Source: Lautropia sp.
GTDB taxonomy: Bacteria > Pseudomonadota > Gammaproteobacteria > Burkholderiales > Burkholderiaceae_E
DNA: 60,377 nucleotides
Assembly (NCBI GenBank): GCA_030523825.1
Contig: JAUNHU010000006.1
Span: 1 to 60,377, forward strand
Reading direction: 5' to 3'
Shown: positions 27,007 to 37,189 of the stretch, in pieces
Layout of the letters: every line of letters begins with the position of its first letter
Position numbering within the stretch: position 1 is the stretch's first letter
Made by a program: the position numbers and the translations under genes
The notes under the pieces: generated by a model
Database searches by the model: none
Told to the model about the DNA's origin: nothing
What the model saw: only the letters and a program-made list of their open reading frames with translations

Positions 27007-29190
27007 TCATGCAGCCTGCCCTCCTGCACCGAACAGCAGCTGCTTCAGGGCTGCCAGCTCGTCGCGCACCTGGGCAGCCTTTTCGAAATCGAGATTCTTC
27101 GCATGAGCTGCCATCTGCTTTTCGAGTTTGGAGATTTCCTTCGAGACCTGTTTCTCGTTGCTGATGTCGAGCCCCTGCAGACGGTCGGCCGAACGCTGCA
27201 GGGCCTGCATGTCGGGTGAGGCACTGCCAGCCGCCGCACCTGCTGGCCCCGGACGCGACTCGGTACCGCTGAGATCGTAGACGCCGTCGATGAGTTCGCG
27301 TACCTGCTTGACCACGCCACGCGGGACGATGCCGTGTTCGGTGTTGAAGCTGATCTGCTTCTCCCGCCGCCGGGCCGTCTCGGACATGGCGCGTGCCATT
27401 GAGTCGGTGACACGATCGGCATACAGGATGGCCTTGCCTTCGAGATTGCGCGCGGCACGGCCGATGGTCTGGATGAGACTGCGTTCGGAGCGCAGGAATC
27501 CTTCCTTGTCGGCATCGAGAATGGCCACCAGTGAAACCTCCGGTATGTCGAGACCCTCGCGCAGCAGGTTGATGCCCACCAGCACATCGAACACGCCGAG
27601 ACGCAGATCACGAATGATCTCCACCCGCTCGACGGTGTCAATATCCGAATGCAGGTATCGCACCCGAATCTGGTGATCCGACAGGAAATCGGTGAGATCT
27701 TCCGCCATCCGCTTGGTCAGCGTGGTGACAAGCACACGTTGCCCTTTTTGCACACGGGCGGAAATCTCGGAGAGCACGTCATCCACCTGGGTGGTGGCCG
27801 GGCGTACCTCGACCTCGGGATCGACCAGTCCGGTGGGCCGGACAACCTGCTCGACCACCTGCCCCGCATGCCGGTTCTCGTATTCGGACGGCGTGGCAGA
27901 GACGAACACGCATTGTCTTACCTTGGATTCGAACTCCTCGAATTTCAAGGGGCGGTTGTCGAGCGCCGACGGCAGGCGAAAGCCATACTGGACGAGGGTG
28001 TCCTTGCGGGCACGGTCACCACGGTACATGCCACCCAGCTGACCGATGGTGACGTGACTCTCGTCGATGAACATCAGCGCGTCTTTTGGCAGGTAGTCGA
28101 TGAGCGTGGGTGGTGGTTCACCAGCCTGCGCTCCCGAGAAATGGCGGGAATAGTTCTCGATGCCCTTGCAGAAGCCCAGCTCCTGGAGCATTTCCAGGTC
28201 GAACAGCGTGCGCTGCTCCAGGCGCTGCGCTTCGACCAGCTTGCCCTCGGCGTAGAAGAACGCCAGCCGCTCCTTCAGCTCGGCCTTGATGGTGTCGATG
28301 GCGCGCATGACGGTGGAGCGCGGCGTGACATAATGCGAGGCCGCATAGACGACGAAGCGCGGGATCTGCTGGCGGATGCGCCCGGTGAGCGGATCGAACA
28401 GCTGCAGCATCTCGATCTCGTCGTCGAACATCTCGATGCGCACGGCCAGCTCGGCGTTTTCCGACGGGAACACGTCGATGGTGTCGCCGCGCACGCGGAA
28501 GGTGCCGCGGCTGAAATCGGTGTCGTTGCGCGTGTACTGCATGGCCACCAGCTGCCGCAGCAGGTCACGCTGCGCCATCCGGTCGCCCTTGCGCAACATC
28601 AGGCGCATCTCGAAGTAGTCGTCGGGATTGCCGATGCCGTAGATGCACGAAACGCTGCCGACGATGACGGTGTCGCGCCGCTCCAGCAGAGACTTGGTGG
28701 CCGAGAGCCGCATCTGCTCGATGTGCTCGTTGATGGCGGAATCCTTCTCGATGAAAAGGTCACGCTGCGGCACGTAGGCTTCGGGCTGGTAGTAGTCGTA
28801 ATACGAGACGAAGTATTCGACGGCGTTCTCGGGGAAGAAGTCGCGCATCTCGGCGTAGAGCTGCGCCGCCAGCGTCTTGTTGGGGGCCAGCACGAGCGCC
28901 GGCCGGCCCGTGCGGGCGATGACGTTGGCCATCGTGTAGGTCTTGCCCGAGCCCGTTACCCCCAGCAGTGTCTGGAAGGACAGCCCGTCTTCGATGCCTT
29001 CCACCAGTCCCTGGATGGCCGAGGGCTGGTCGCCCGCGGGGGGGAAAGGCTGGTGGAGCCGATAGGGGCTGCCCTCGAAGGTGACGACCGTGGCGTTGCT
29101 GGCGGTCTGGGCAGGCACATCTGCCAGCGACTCGGGGCCGAGCGCCAGGGATGTGTCTGCAGGCTGGGGCTTGCGGGCTGCACGGCTCAT
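27007..29190 (-). CDS. uvrB: UvrB, excinuclease ABC subunit B
   Basis: 727 aa damage-verification subunit of nucleotide excision repair. Walker A is GVTGSGKT near residue 81; the beta-hairpin that probes DNA is around [12 protein letters not shown]; helicase motifs include MFIDESHVT and the late TIGRAARN. The C-terminal UVR motif ([20 protein letters not shown]) that binds UvrC is present. ATG 29190 gives about 35 low-complexity residues before the conserved [12 protein letters not shown]; longer starts only add unrelated sequence. I found no convincing LexA box just upstream. Confidence 0.97.
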   Translation of the reverse strand: MSRAARKPQPADTSLALGPESLADVPAQTASNATVVTFEGSPYRLHQPFPPAGDQPSAIQGLVEGIEDGLSFQTLLGVTGSGKTYTMANVIARTGRPALVLAPNKTLAAQLYAEMRDFFPENAVEYFVSYYDYYQPEAYVPQRDLFIEKDSAINEHIEQMRLSATKSLLERRDTVIVGSVSCIYGIGNPDDYFEMRLMLRKGDRMAQRDLLRQLVAMQYTRNDTDFSRGTFRVRGDTIDVFPSENAELAVRIEMFDDEIEMLQLFDPLTGRIRQQIPRFVVYAASHYVTPRSTVMRAIDTIKAELKERLAFFYAEGKLVEAQRLEQRTLFDLEMLQELGFCKGIENYSRHFSGAQAGEPPPTLIDYLPKDALMFIDESHVTIGQLGGMYRGDRARKDTLVQYGFRLPSALDNRPLKFEEFESKVRQCVFVSATPSEYENRHAGQVVEQVVRPTGLVDPEVEVRPATTQVDDVLSEISARVQKGQRVLVTTLTKRMAEDLTDFLSDHQIRVRYLHSDIDTVERVEIIRDLRLGVFDVLVGINLLREGLDIPEVSLVAILDADKEGFLRSERSLIQTIGRAARNLEGKAILYADRVTDSMARAMSETARRREKQISFNTEHGIVPRGVVKQVRELIDGVYDLSGTESRPGPAGAAAGSASPDMQALQRSADRLQGLDISNEKQVSKEISKLEKQMAAHAKNLDFEKAAQVRDELAALKQLLFGAGGQAA

Positions 29191-29982
29191 GCAGCCCTCC
29201 GACAGTGACGGCGTTCCGCCGCTCCGGGGCGCGCGATCATCCGTGCAATGAAAGCCGGGGCGGCTGGCGAGGCTGCAGGATCGGCAGAGGACGGCACGGC
29301 AACGATGGCCGGGTGGCACGGGCCGCCGCACATTACCCGAGACACAGCCATCAGGGCTTGCGCACTCGACAGATGCTGCTCGCGGGTTGATGGCACCATG
29401 CAGTCGTCCACTCGATCAAACAGGCAGGTAATGGGTTGCGTCATGGGCTGCGCCGCCGGATGCGCGATGAAGGCGAATCAGGATGCAGTCCATGGACTGT
29501 GGGAGTTTCGGAGTTTCAATGCACTGACGAACCGGACATCCAGACAGATGCAGGTGCAGCATCGGGGCAAGAGTCTGCCCCGCCGGGCATGACGATCTGA
29601 CCAGCCACACGCATCGACGGGGTGGCAAGGCCTGTGACGGAACCCGAAGCAGTGCAAAGGCAGGAACCTGCCTCGTGAGGGAGGCCCGTCCAGGGTCATC
29701 CGCAGCGATCGTCGCCGATTATGGACCGCTCATCAGGAAAAGACCAGACTTTTATTTGGATGGAACACGGCGCAATACGGAAGGTTTCAGGGCAGGATTC
29801 GGGGCCATGTCCCGAAAATGATGGCGTTTTGCGATGTGCTACACGATAATCGTGGCAGGGAGCCCGAGCCGTTGCCGTGCTCACGATCGGGTCGGTTGGT
29901 CGCTCCGCAGCCACACCGTTGCGTATCGATCAGAAAAACATCCCCACGCGTCGTAACCCACCCTCCAGGAGAGACCTGCCTC
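29191..29982. other. 790-base divergent gap between uvrB and the aminotransferase
   Basis: No gene I can support. It must hold promoters for both flanking genes: GATAAT near 29845 with a poor -35 is a candidate for the rightward gene. Reading frames crossing it have no ribosome sites or recognisable domains. Confidence 0.5.
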
Positions 29983-31197
29983 ATGGCCAGTTCGCTGTTT
30001 TCCTCTGTCCCCCTCGCCCCCCGGGACCCGATTCTGGGCATCACCGAGGCCTTCAATGCCGACACCCGCAGCACCAAGGCAAACCTCGGCGTCGGCGTCT
30101 ACTATGACGAGAATGGCAAGCTGCCCCTGCTCTCCTGCGTGCGTCAGGCAGAAGACAGGCTGGTGGCGGCGCACAGCCCGCGGGGCTATCTGCCCATCGA
30201 CGGCATCGCACCCTACGATCAGGCGGTGCAGAAGCTGCTGTTCGGCGAAGGTGCCGCGGTCATCGCCGAGAAGCGTGCCATCACCGCCCAGGCACTGGGT
30301 GGCACCGGCGCCCTGAAAATCGGTGCCGACCTGCTCAAGCGCTTCAGCCCGGCCGGCACCACGGTCTACATCAGCGATCCCAGCTGGGAAAACCACCGCG
30401 CCCTGTTCGAGGCGGCTGGCTTCGAGGTGAAGACCTATCCCTATTACGATGCCGCCACCCACGGCGTCAACTTCCAGGGCATGCTGGACTGCATCAAGTC
30501 GGCCAATGCCGGCTCGATCTTCATCCTGCACGCCTGCTGCCACAACCCCACCGGCGTCGATCTCGACGGCGCCCAGTGGGATCAGGTCATTGCTGCACTC
30601 ACGGCCGCCGGACACGTGCCCTTCCTCGACATCGCCTACCAGGGCTTTGGCGACGGCATTCCCGAAGATGGCGAGGTCATCCGCAAGTTTGCGGCCGGCA
30701 GCCTGCCCTTCCTCGTTTCCAGCTCCTTCTCCAAGTCCTTCTCGCTCTATGGCGAGCGCGTGGGCGCCCTCACCGTGGTGCTGTCCAGCGCCGACGAAGC
30801 CGCACGCACCCTCAGCCAGCTCAAGCGTGTCATTCGCTCCAACTACTCCAACCCGCCCACCCACGGTGGTCAGGTGGTGCAGATGGTGCTGAACGACGCC
30901 GACCTGCGCAAGCTCTGGGAGGAAGAACTCGGCGCCATGCGCGTGCGCATCAAGAAGATGCGCAAGGCACTGGTCGATGGCCTGAAGGCAGCCGGCATCG
31001 AGCGCGATTTCAGCTTCATCGAGAAGCAGCGCGGCATGTTCTCCTATTCCGGCCTCACCGCCGATCAGGTCGAACTGCTGAAAGCCGATCACGGCATCTA
31101 TGCCGTCAGCAGTGGCCGCATCTGCGTGGCAGCGCTCAACGACAACAACGTCGAACGCATCGCCAGGGCCGTGGCCGAGGTGCTGAAAAAAGCCTGA
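29983..31197 (+). CDS. tyrB: Aromatic/aspartate aminotransferase
   Basis: 404 aa class I PLP aminotransferase of the AspC/TyrB subgroup. ATG 29983 has AGGAGAG upstream and gives SLFSSVPLAPRDPILGITEAF. PLP contacts are seen in HACCHNPTGVDL, DIAYQGFGDG and the Schiff-base Lys in SSSFSKSFSLYGERVG. The substrate-carboxylate Arg is in SSGRICVA near the end. It makes phenylalanine or tyrosine, and possibly aspartate, from the keto acids with glutamate. Which of AspC and TyrB it is cannot be settled by eye. Confidence 0.92.
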   Translation: MASSLFSSVPLAPRDPILGITEAFNADTRSTKANLGVGVYYDENGKLPLLSCVRQAEDRLVAAHSPRGYLPIDGIAPYDQAVQKLLFGEGAAVIAEKRAITAQALGGTGALKIGADLLKRFSPAGTTVYISDPSWENHRALFEAAGFEVKTYPYYDAATHGVNFQGMLDCIKSANAGSIFILHACCHNPTGVDLDGAQWDQVIAALTAAGHVPFLDIAYQGFGDGIPEDGEVIRKFAAGSLPFLVSSSFSKSFSLYGERVGALTVVLSSADEAARTLSQLKRVIRSNYSNPPTHGGQVVQMVLNDADLRKLWEEELGAMRVRIKKMRKALVDGLKAAGIERDFSFIEKQRGMFSYSGLTADQVELLKADHGIYAVSSGRICVAALNDNNVERIARAVAEVLKKA

Positions 31198-31378
31198 TGA
31201 AGGCAGGATGGCCCGGTTTCGTCAATTGATGACCCGGGCCCCCTGACCAGGTCTGGATGCATGCCAGGCTTTCCGCGCAGCAAGGCGCATGCATGGCCGT
31301 AGTCCCCTTTTCTTGTCCACTCTCTTTCTGCCTGTCGTTGCTTTCGGGCAACGACACAAAAAATTTTGGCAGTGTGAC

Positions 31379-31406
31379 TTGCATTGCTGAAATTCTTTGC
31401 TAGAAT
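31379..31406 (+). promoter_or_regulatory. tRNA-Asn promoter
   Basis: TTGCAT at 31379-31384, 16-base spacer, TAGAAT at 31401-31406. The tRNA starts 8 bases later. Confidence 0.6.
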
Positions 31407-31414
31407 GTCGTTAT

Positions 31415-31490
31415 TCCCTGATAGCTCAGTCGGTAGAGCGACGGACTGTTAATCCGCAGGTCCCTGGTTCGAGCCCAGGTCGGGGAGCCA
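31415..31490 (+). tRNA. tRNA-Asn (anticodon GTT)
   Basis: 76 nt with CCA encoded. Acceptor TCCCTGA pairs with TCGGGGA (one G-T). The D arm has AGCTCAGTCGGTAGAGC, the anticodon loop CTGTTAA carries GTT, and the T arm has GGTTCGAGCC. Confidence 0.97.
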
Positions 31491-31495
31491 AATTC

Positions 31496-31528
31496 AAAAC
31501 CCCGTCATCGCAAGATGGCGGGGTTTTT
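31496..31528 (+). terminator. Intrinsic terminator after tRNA-Asn
   Basis: AACCCCGTCAT, loop CGCAAG, ATGGCGGGGTT followed by a T-run (31524-31528). Ends the single-tRNA transcript. Confidence 0.9.
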
Positions 31529-31720
31529 CGTTTTGTGCGCCCATTTTGTATGCCCGGCATGGGCACACTCATGGACCTGCATGCCGGGTGGTGCGGCGAA
31601 GGTGCAGGCTCAGCGCTGCCCCCATGCCCAATTCACGCTTGCGTGACCTTCTTGCAGCAAGCCGGCACGCGCCGTTGCATAATCGGAGAATCCGCTCACA
31701 GTTATGCAGGAGACTCTCCC

Positions 31721-33382
31721 ATGTCGCACCCGCGCGCAGGCCAGGTGGCCCAGCCCGAAGACCTGATTGATCTGGCCAGCCTCGTCACGGCCTACTACGT
31801 TCGCAAGCCCGACCCCGAGGTCATCGAACAGCAGGTCGCCTTCGGCACTTCCGGCCATCGGGGTACCAGCTTCAAGACCTCGTTCAATGAGGATCACATC
31901 CTGGCCACCACGCAGGCCATCTGCGACTACCGCAAGGCCCAGGGCTTCGATGGCCCGCTGTTCATCGGCCGCGACACGCATACCCTCTCCGAGCCCGCTT
32001 GGGCATCGGCGCTCGAAGTGCTGATTGCCAACGACGTGACCGTGTTCGTGGATGCGGCAGACCGCTACACGCCGACGCCCGCCGTTTCGCACGCCATCCT
32101 GCGTGCCAACAAGGGCAAGATCGGCGGCGTGAACGACCTGCCGGCCAACAAGGGTCTGGCCGACGGCATCGTCGTCACGCCCTCGCACAACCCCCCGTCT
32201 GACGGCGGCTTCAAGTACAACCCCCCGCATGGCGGCCCGGCAGACACCGACGCCACCAAGTGGATTGCCGCTCGCGCCAACGAATACATCAAGGCCGGCA
32301 TGAAGGGCGTGCAGCGCGTGCCCTTCGAGCGTGCCCGCAAGGCCGCCAAAGCTTACGACTACCTCGGCACCTACGTGGATGACCTGCCGAATGTCATCGA
32401 CATCGACGCGATCCGTGGCGCCAACGTGCGCATCGGTGCTGACCCGCTGGGCGGTGCCTCGGTCGATTACTGGGCAGCCATTGCCGAACGCCACAAGCTC
32501 AACCTCACGGTGGTGAATCCGCTGGTCGATGGCACCTGGCGTTTCATGACGCTGGACTGGGACGGCAAGATCCGCATGGATTGCAGCTCGCCTTCCGCCA
32601 TGGCCAGCCTCGTGCAGCAGAAGGACCGCTTCGACATCGCCACCGGCAACGACGCCGATGCCGACCGTCACGGCATCGTCACCCCCGATGCCGGGCTGAT
32701 GAACCCCAACCACTATCTGGCCGTGGCCATCCAGTATCTGTATGGCGCCCGCAAGCAGTGGCCGGCTGATGGCTTCATCGGCAAGACGCTGGTCAGCAGC
32801 TCGATGATCGACCGTGTGGCAGCTTCGCTGGGTCGCAAGCTGGTCGAGGTGCCGGTGGGCTTCAAGTGGTTCGTGCCCGGCCTGCTCGATGGCAGTGGCC
32901 CCTTCGGCGGCGAGGAATCGGCTGGCGCCTCCTTCCTGCGTCACGATGCCTCGGTGTGGAGCACCGACAAGGACGGCATCATCCTCTGCCTGCTGGCCTC
33001 CGAGATTCTGGCACGTACTGGCAAGACCCCCAGCCAGCACTATGCCGAGCTGGCGTCTAAATTCGGCGCACCGGCCTATGCCCGTGTCGATGCGCCGGCC
33101 AACCGTGAACAGAAGGCGAAGCTGTCGGCCCTGTCGCCCGACAACGTGAAGGCATCGACGCTGGCCGGTGAAGCCATCACCGCCAAGCTGACCGAAGCGC
33201 CGGGCAACGGGGCGAAGATCGGCGGCCTGAAGGTCGTTACCGAGAATGCGTGGTTTGCCGCCCGCCCCTCCGGCACCGAAGATGTCTACAAGATCTATGC
33301 CGAATCCTTCAAGGGGCCGGAGCATCTGGCCCTGGTGCAGGCAGAAGCCCGCGAGGTGGTGTCGGCTGCGCTGGGCAGCTGA
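31721..33382 (+). CDS. pgm: Phosphoglucomutase, alpha-D-glucose phosphate-specific
   Basis: 553 aa, interconverting glucose-1- and glucose-6-phosphate for glycogen, UDP-glucose and envelope sugars. The phosphoserine loop is [18 protein letters not shown] near residue 155; the metal loop is [11 protein letters not shown]; the sugar-binding loop is [10 protein letters not shown]; the phosphate-binding loop is [12 protein letters not shown] near the C-terminus. ATG 31721 has GCAGGAGA upstream. The frame runs back through the tRNA but that part is not coding. Confidence 0.97.
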   Translation: MSHPRAGQVAQPEDLIDLASLVTAYYVRKPDPEVIEQQVAFGTSGHRGTSFKTSFNEDHILATTQAICDYRKAQGFDGPLFIGRDTHTLSEPAWASALEVLIANDVTVFVDAADRYTPTPAVSHAILRANKGKIGGVNDLPANKGLADGIVVTPSHNPPSDGGFKYNPPHGGPADTDATKWIAARANEYIKAGMKGVQRVPFERARKAAKAYDYLGTYVDDLPNVIDIDAIRGANVRIGADPLGGASVDYWAAIAERHKLNLTVVNPLVDGTWRFMTLDWDGKIRMDCSSPSAMASLVQQKDRFDIATGNDADADRHGIVTPDAGLMNPNHYLAVAIQYLYGARKQWPADGFIGKTLVSSSMIDRVAASLGRKLVEVPVGFKWFVPGLLDGSGPFGGEESAGASFLRHDASVWSTDKDGIILCLLASEILARTGKTPSQHYAELASKFGAPAYARVDAPANREQKAKLSALSPDNVKASTLAGEAITAKLTEAPGNGAKIGGLKVVTENAWFAARPSGTEDVYKIYAESFKGPEHLALVQAEAREVVSAALGS

Positions 33383-33701
33383 GGCCAACTGATCCGGCTA
33401 CCAAACTGCGGTCCGGCCGTCCTGCCGGGCCGCCATCTCATCTTTGGCTGCCTCCTTGTGCGGTGATTCCGGCTTCGGAAAGGATTTCATTCTCGTCCGT
33501 GCCGGCAACTGCTTCCACCCAACCCCGGTTCCCCTGTTCTCCCGACAGCGGACCGGGGTTTTTCTTTTCCCGGCAGCTTTCAGGCACTCGGGAAACCTTC
33601 ACCCGCAATCCTCCCTGACTTCCCGGCGGTGGCGCATGCTGCGAGAGCCCCATGCCCCGCAGACCCCGACAGCGACGCGGTCTTCACCGTGGGCAAATGT
33701 C
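33383..33701. other. Gene-free stretch after pgm
   Basis: Apart from the terminator at 33521-33568, I see no gene or repeat here. A short frame near 33444 has no ribosome site. Confidence 0.5.
33521..33568 (+). terminator. Intrinsic terminator after pgm
   Basis: AACCCCGGT (33521-33529) pairs perfectly with ACCGGGGTT (33552-33560). A CTGT/ACAG inner stem lies between them, and TTTCTTTT follows. Confidence 0.85.
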
Positions 33702-33770
33702 TACAATAGTTGAGCCGGCTTTCATCCGGTCATCACACCGGCTTTTTGCCTGTGATCACACCGGCTTTTT
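33702..33770 (+). promoter_or_regulatory. Promoter-like box and tandem hairpin leader before the methyltransferase
   Basis: TACAAT at 33702-33707 is a likely -10. The leader then has AGCCGG (33713-33718) and two exact 16-base direct repeats, 33732-33747 and 33755-33770, each ending CCGGCT plus T-run. Either repeat can pair with AGCCGG to form a weak terminator-like hairpin. Confidence 0.45.
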
Positions 33771-33862
33771 CCGGTCGGCTGGTCGACGCTTTCCGTGCCG
33801 GCGGGTTCTGCCCACACAGGCCCGGTGGCCCTCCGCTTCCGAATCATTTTCTGCTGCGCATC

Positions 33863-34750
33863 ATGGACGATATCAAGAGCAAACTGGTTTCCTACAAACT
33901 GATGCCCGTCTGGCACCGCAACGACATTCCTGCCGGATTTCAGCGGCAGCACAACACCAAGGTGGGAACCTGGGCGCAGCTGACCATCTTCAAGGGCTCC
34001 ATCGAATTCGTGACGATGGAACCTGATGGCACCATTACCGGCGAATTTCATTTCGACAAGGACAATCAGCCGCCGCTGATCCATCCGCAGGAGTGGCACA
34101 TGCTGGTGTCGGCCACCGACGACATCGAATGCCAGATGGATTTCATGTGCATGCCGGAAGACTATTTCGCCAAACGCCATGACATCGGCCGGACGCACCC
34201 GGACGTGGTCGAGGCCATGGAGCATGTGAGTGGCGAGCGGGCGCTGGACATCGGCTGTGGCAATGGGCGCAATACCCTTTACCTTGCGCAGCGGGGCTTT
34301 CATGTCGATGCCTGGGACTGGGCTGCCGAACGGCTGGACAACCTGCAGCGAATTGCCGATGCCGAGAAACTCGATGACAGGATCTACATCAGCGAAGTCG
34401 ATCTGAACCTGCGGCGTGCAGGCAACTTCGACGGGCCTTATGACTTCGTCCTGTCGACAGTGGTGTTCATGTTCCTTCAGCCCGACGCGATTCCTTCCCT
34501 GATCGAGTCGATGAAGAACGAAACGGCCCCTGGCGGCGTCAACCTGATCGTCAGCGCCATGGACAGCGATGACTACCCCTGCCGCATGCCCTTCCCCTTC
34601 CGTTTCCAGTCGGGTGAGCTGAAGCAATACTATGCCGACTGGGAAATCATCAAATACGACGAAAATCCCGGCAAGTTGCACAAGACCGACGAGAATGGCA
34701 ATCGCATCGAAATGCGCTTTGCAACCATCCTCGCCAGAAAGCCCGAGTGA
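33863..34750 (+). CDS. tehB: TehB-type SAM-dependent methyltransferase
   Basis: 295 aa two-domain protein. Residues 1-95 form the small cupin-like domain (DUF1971 type) seen in long TehB proteins (MPVWHRNDIPAGFQRQHNTK, then LIHPQEWHML). Residues 100-295 are a class I methyltransferase with SAM motif ALDIGCGNGRNTLYLA, and VDAWDWA and YDFVLSTVVFMFL downstream. Homologs confer tellurite resistance when overexpressed; the natural substrate is unknown. No tehA is in the window. ATG 33863 lacks a strong Shine-Dalgarno. Confidence 0.88.
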   Translation: MDDIKSKLVSYKLMPVWHRNDIPAGFQRQHNTKVGTWAQLTIFKGSIEFVTMEPDGTITGEFHFDKDNQPPLIHPQEWHMLVSATDDIECQMDFMCMPEDYFAKRHDIGRTHPDVVEAMEHVSGERALDIGCGNGRNTLYLAQRGFHVDAWDWAAERLDNLQRIADAEKLDDRIYISEVDLNLRRAGNFDGPYDFVLSTVVFMFLQPDAIPSLIESMKNETAPGGVNLIVSAMDSDDYPCRMPFPFRFQSGELKQYYADWEIIKYDENPGKLHKTDENGNRIEMRFATILARKPE

Positions 34751-34943
34751 GTTCAGGGCACAAGCCGCCATTCTGCCAGGATCGGAGAGGCATGTACCCG
34801 GTGCAGCCAGGCATGGCAGACATGCTGTTTGCTGCTTGAGCGCCCTCTCCCCGGAACCATCCCGCGGCTTTTTGCCCCTCTTTGAGAGGGGCATTTTCCG
34901 GAAACGAAAGACGCGGAAAATCCGGCCGCTGTCCCCGCAGGAT

Positions 34944-35831
34944 TCAGACGAGCAGTGCCAGCAGCTGCACCACGCAAAAGGCCAGCTGCAGCAGTGCCGT
35001 TTCCTTGAGCTGAAGATTGAGTTCCCGCCCGGTACGCTGACGGAAGCGGCGAATGAGCACCACGGCCGGCAGCAGCATCAGCCAGGCGGAAACGCCCAGC
35101 GCAGGCAGCCCCATCTCAAGGGCCAGCCCTTGCAGCCCGATCAGCGGCAGGATCAGCAGCGCCGCATACACCCAGGGCACCTTCGTTTCGCTGAGTGTGC
35201 CGGCCAACGTCCTGCGGCCTGCCCGCAGGTCGTGGGTGCGATCCCGCCAGTTGTTGACGAGCAGCACGGCCGAGGCATGCAGGCCGGGAATCAGACCGTA
35301 GGCAAGTGTCTGCCACGACCACTGGCCGGATTGCAGGAAATGGCTGCCGGCCACCGCGATGACGCCGAAGAACAGCAGCACGCAGACTTCACCATAGGGT
35401 GTGTGTGACAGCGGCTGCGGGCCGTGTGAATAGGCCCAGCCCGCCAGCAGCGAACAGACGCCGATGACGAGGATGATCGGTCCGTGCAGCAGCGCGAGCA
35501 GGATGCCTCCGGCCAGTGCCCAGCCGAAACTGATGCGCGCCGCCCGTTTGACCTGTGCAGCAGTGGCCAGGCCACTGCCCATCAGCCGGGTTGGTCCCAG
35601 ACGCTCGGGGCCATCGGCACCGCGTTCGCCATCGCCCAGATCGTTGTAGAAATTGGTGCCGGCCTGAATGCCCAGCACGCTGAGCATGGCCAGAAGCAGC
35701 GAGACAGGATCGAAGCTTGCGCCCTGCTTCAGGGCAAGCGCCGTGCCCAGAAAAACCGGCACCAGGGACATGCCCAGCGTGGCCGGGCGGGCCCCCAGCC
35801 ACCATGCCGACCAGGAAAGTCGCTCAGTCAT
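34944..35831 (-). CDS. MenA-like UbiA-family prenyltransferase
   Basis: 295 aa inner-membrane protein with about eight hydrophobic segments. Asp-rich prenyl-diphosphate sites are NFYNDLGDGERGAD (first) and NNWRDRTHDLRAGRRTL (second), and the ERLGPTRLM stretch matches MenA, which attaches a polyprenyl chain to 1,4-dihydroxy-2-naphthoate. No other menaquinone gene is in the window. ATG 35831 overlaps the stop of the preceding cobalamin gene by 8 bases, so translation is coupled. The acceptor could be something other than dihydroxynaphthoate. Confidence 0.8.
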   Translation of the reverse strand: MTERLSWSAWWLGARPATLGMSLVPVFLGTALALKQGASFDPVSLLLAMLSVLGIQAGTNFYNDLGDGERGADGPERLGPTRLMGSGLATAAQVKRAARISFGWALAGGILLALLHGPIILVIGVCSLLAGWAYSHGPQPLSHTPYGEVCVLLFFGVIAVAGSHFLQSGQWSWQTLAYGLIPGLHASAVLLVNNWRDRTHDLRAGRRTLAGTLSETKVPWVYAALLILPLIGLQGLALEMGLPALGVSAWLMLLPAVVLIRRFRQRTGRELNLQLKETALLQLAFCVVQLLALLV

Positions 35832-37182
35832 GGAAGTTGTCGAGTGCATGCCAGAGAGCCTCCTGGGAGCGTGGGTGGTGAACGCAGAGCCTGAACGCGC
35901 CAGGCAGACCGAATGAGGTGGTTTCCCGCAGCTTGATGCCCTGCGCACGCAGATGCTGTTGCAGGCGAATGCTTCGGGATTTGTCTTGATCTGAACGAAA
36001 TTCGGGCGTGGCAAATGCCTTGGCCGTGCCATTGGCCACGTGTGCGCCCGTCCCTTCACGCGCGGAAAGGGCCGACACCAGCCACGGCGGTTCGGCGCAG
36101 AAGAAACTGGTGAGGCTCTCATGAACCCGCCAGCCGCGTTGGCGCAGACCGCCGACCTGCATCTGCTTCCATTCACGCAACTGCATCAGCGCTTCGCTCA
36201 GCCATTGCCGGGTTTCGGTGTGTGTCCAGGCATCCAGCAGCGCGACGGCGTGCGCACCCAGTGGCCACGAGGGGGAAAGCGCCCGCAGCGTGGCGCAGAG
36301 CGCTTCCTCGGGCTCCGTAAGCGCTTGCGGAGCGATCAGATAGCCGCCACGCACGCCACAGAGGCCCAGCGCCTTGTTGGGGGAGTGGAGCTGCCAGACC
36401 CTGTCGAGCCAGGCTGGATCGGGCTGTCGCCCTTCCAGTTGCAGGGGGGCGTAGACGCGATCGAGAACCTGTGCTGCAACAGGAACAGTCTCGGTCGAGT
36501 CCATGCGGGATGCGCTCCTGCCGTTGCCGGCCATGCCTTCGACGGCAGCCGGTGTTCTGTGGTGCTCGCCGCAAGCCATCTCCGCGTCGTGGTACTGGCT
36601 CGCCCCGGCCTGCAAATCACCGGTCGAATCCGGCAGGTACGAATCATGCCTGGGCGATTGCCCAAAGGGGCTGTCCGGGTCGCAGATCCAGGTCAGGATG
36701 GCGAGGCGTCCGACAGGGAGGCGCAAGCTCCTGTCATCACCCGGGAGATGATCGCTTTCCTGAGCGGCGCCGGGAGAGTCGGCCTTGTTTGCTGCGAAAT
36801 GCGGCGGCATCTCCCTTCCCCAGGTGCTGACTGGCAGCCCCCAGGCGCCTGCAGCGCGGGCGTAATCGCCGTAGGCATGGGGAGGTACCCTGACCTGCAC
36901 ATGCGGCCCGTGCAGGCGCACCATGGCGGCGGTGAGGCGCATGATGAGTTCGCTGGCACTGGCACCGACGATGACTCGCTCGGGAGACACCTGATGCCAT
37001 TCGGCAAGACGCGCGATGAGGTCGGTACAGGCCGGGTCGGGATAGCGGTCGGCCGCCAGCGCCCGCAATCGTTCCTGCACGAACGGACAGGGGCCGGCTG
37101 CATTGGCATTGGTGGAAAAATCGTGCGGCACCGAACCCTGGGCATCGGGGCCGCCGTGAGCCACGCTATCGGGGAGGATCAT
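35824..37182 (-). CDS. cobC: Threonine-phosphate decarboxylase-like PLP enzyme (CobC/CobD type)
   Basis: 452 aa class I/II aminotransferase-fold protein. In family members it makes (R)-1-aminopropan-2-ol phosphate for the nucleotide loop, used by CbiB. Seen: HDFSTNANAAGP at the start, the degenerate NPTG equivalent CDPDSPFGQS, LDRVYAPL (PLP Asp), and the Lys in HSPNKALGLCGVRGGYLI. About 75 extra residues, Ser/Gly/His-rich, lie between the CDPDSPFG and LDRVYAPL blocks. ATG 37182 starts 7 bases after the cbiB stop. Distinguishing it from HisC relies on context. Confidence 0.85.
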   Translation of the reverse strand: MILPDSVAHGGPDAQGSVPHDFSTNANAAGPCPFVQERLRALAADRYPDPACTDLIARLAEWHQVSPERVIVGASASELIMRLTAAMVRLHGPHVQVRVPPHAYGDYARAAGAWGLPVSTWGREMPPHFAANKADSPGAAQESDHLPGDDRSLRLPVGRLAILTWICDPDSPFGQSPRHDSYLPDSTGDLQAGASQYHDAEMACGEHHRTPAAVEGMAGNGRSASRMDSTETVPVAAQVLDRVYAPLQLEGRQPDPAWLDRVWQLHSPNKALGLCGVRGGYLIAPQALTEPEEALCATLRALSPSWPLGAHAVALLDAWTHTETRQWLSEALMQLREWKQMQVGGLRQRGWRVHESLTSFFCAEPPWLVSALSAREGTGAHVANGTAKAFATPEFRSDQDKSRSIRLQQHLRAQGIKLRETTSFGLPGAFRLCVHHPRSQEALWHALDNFHD

Positions 37183-37189
37183 GCCGGGA

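Noticed and set aside
31397-31720. N-terminal extension of pgm through the tRNA
   Set aside because: It would translate the tRNA-Asn gene and its terminator; ATG 31721 has a good ribosome site.
31610-33388. 592-codon frame antisense to pgm
   Set aside because: Shadow frame; all catalytic loops of phosphoglucomutase are on the + strand.
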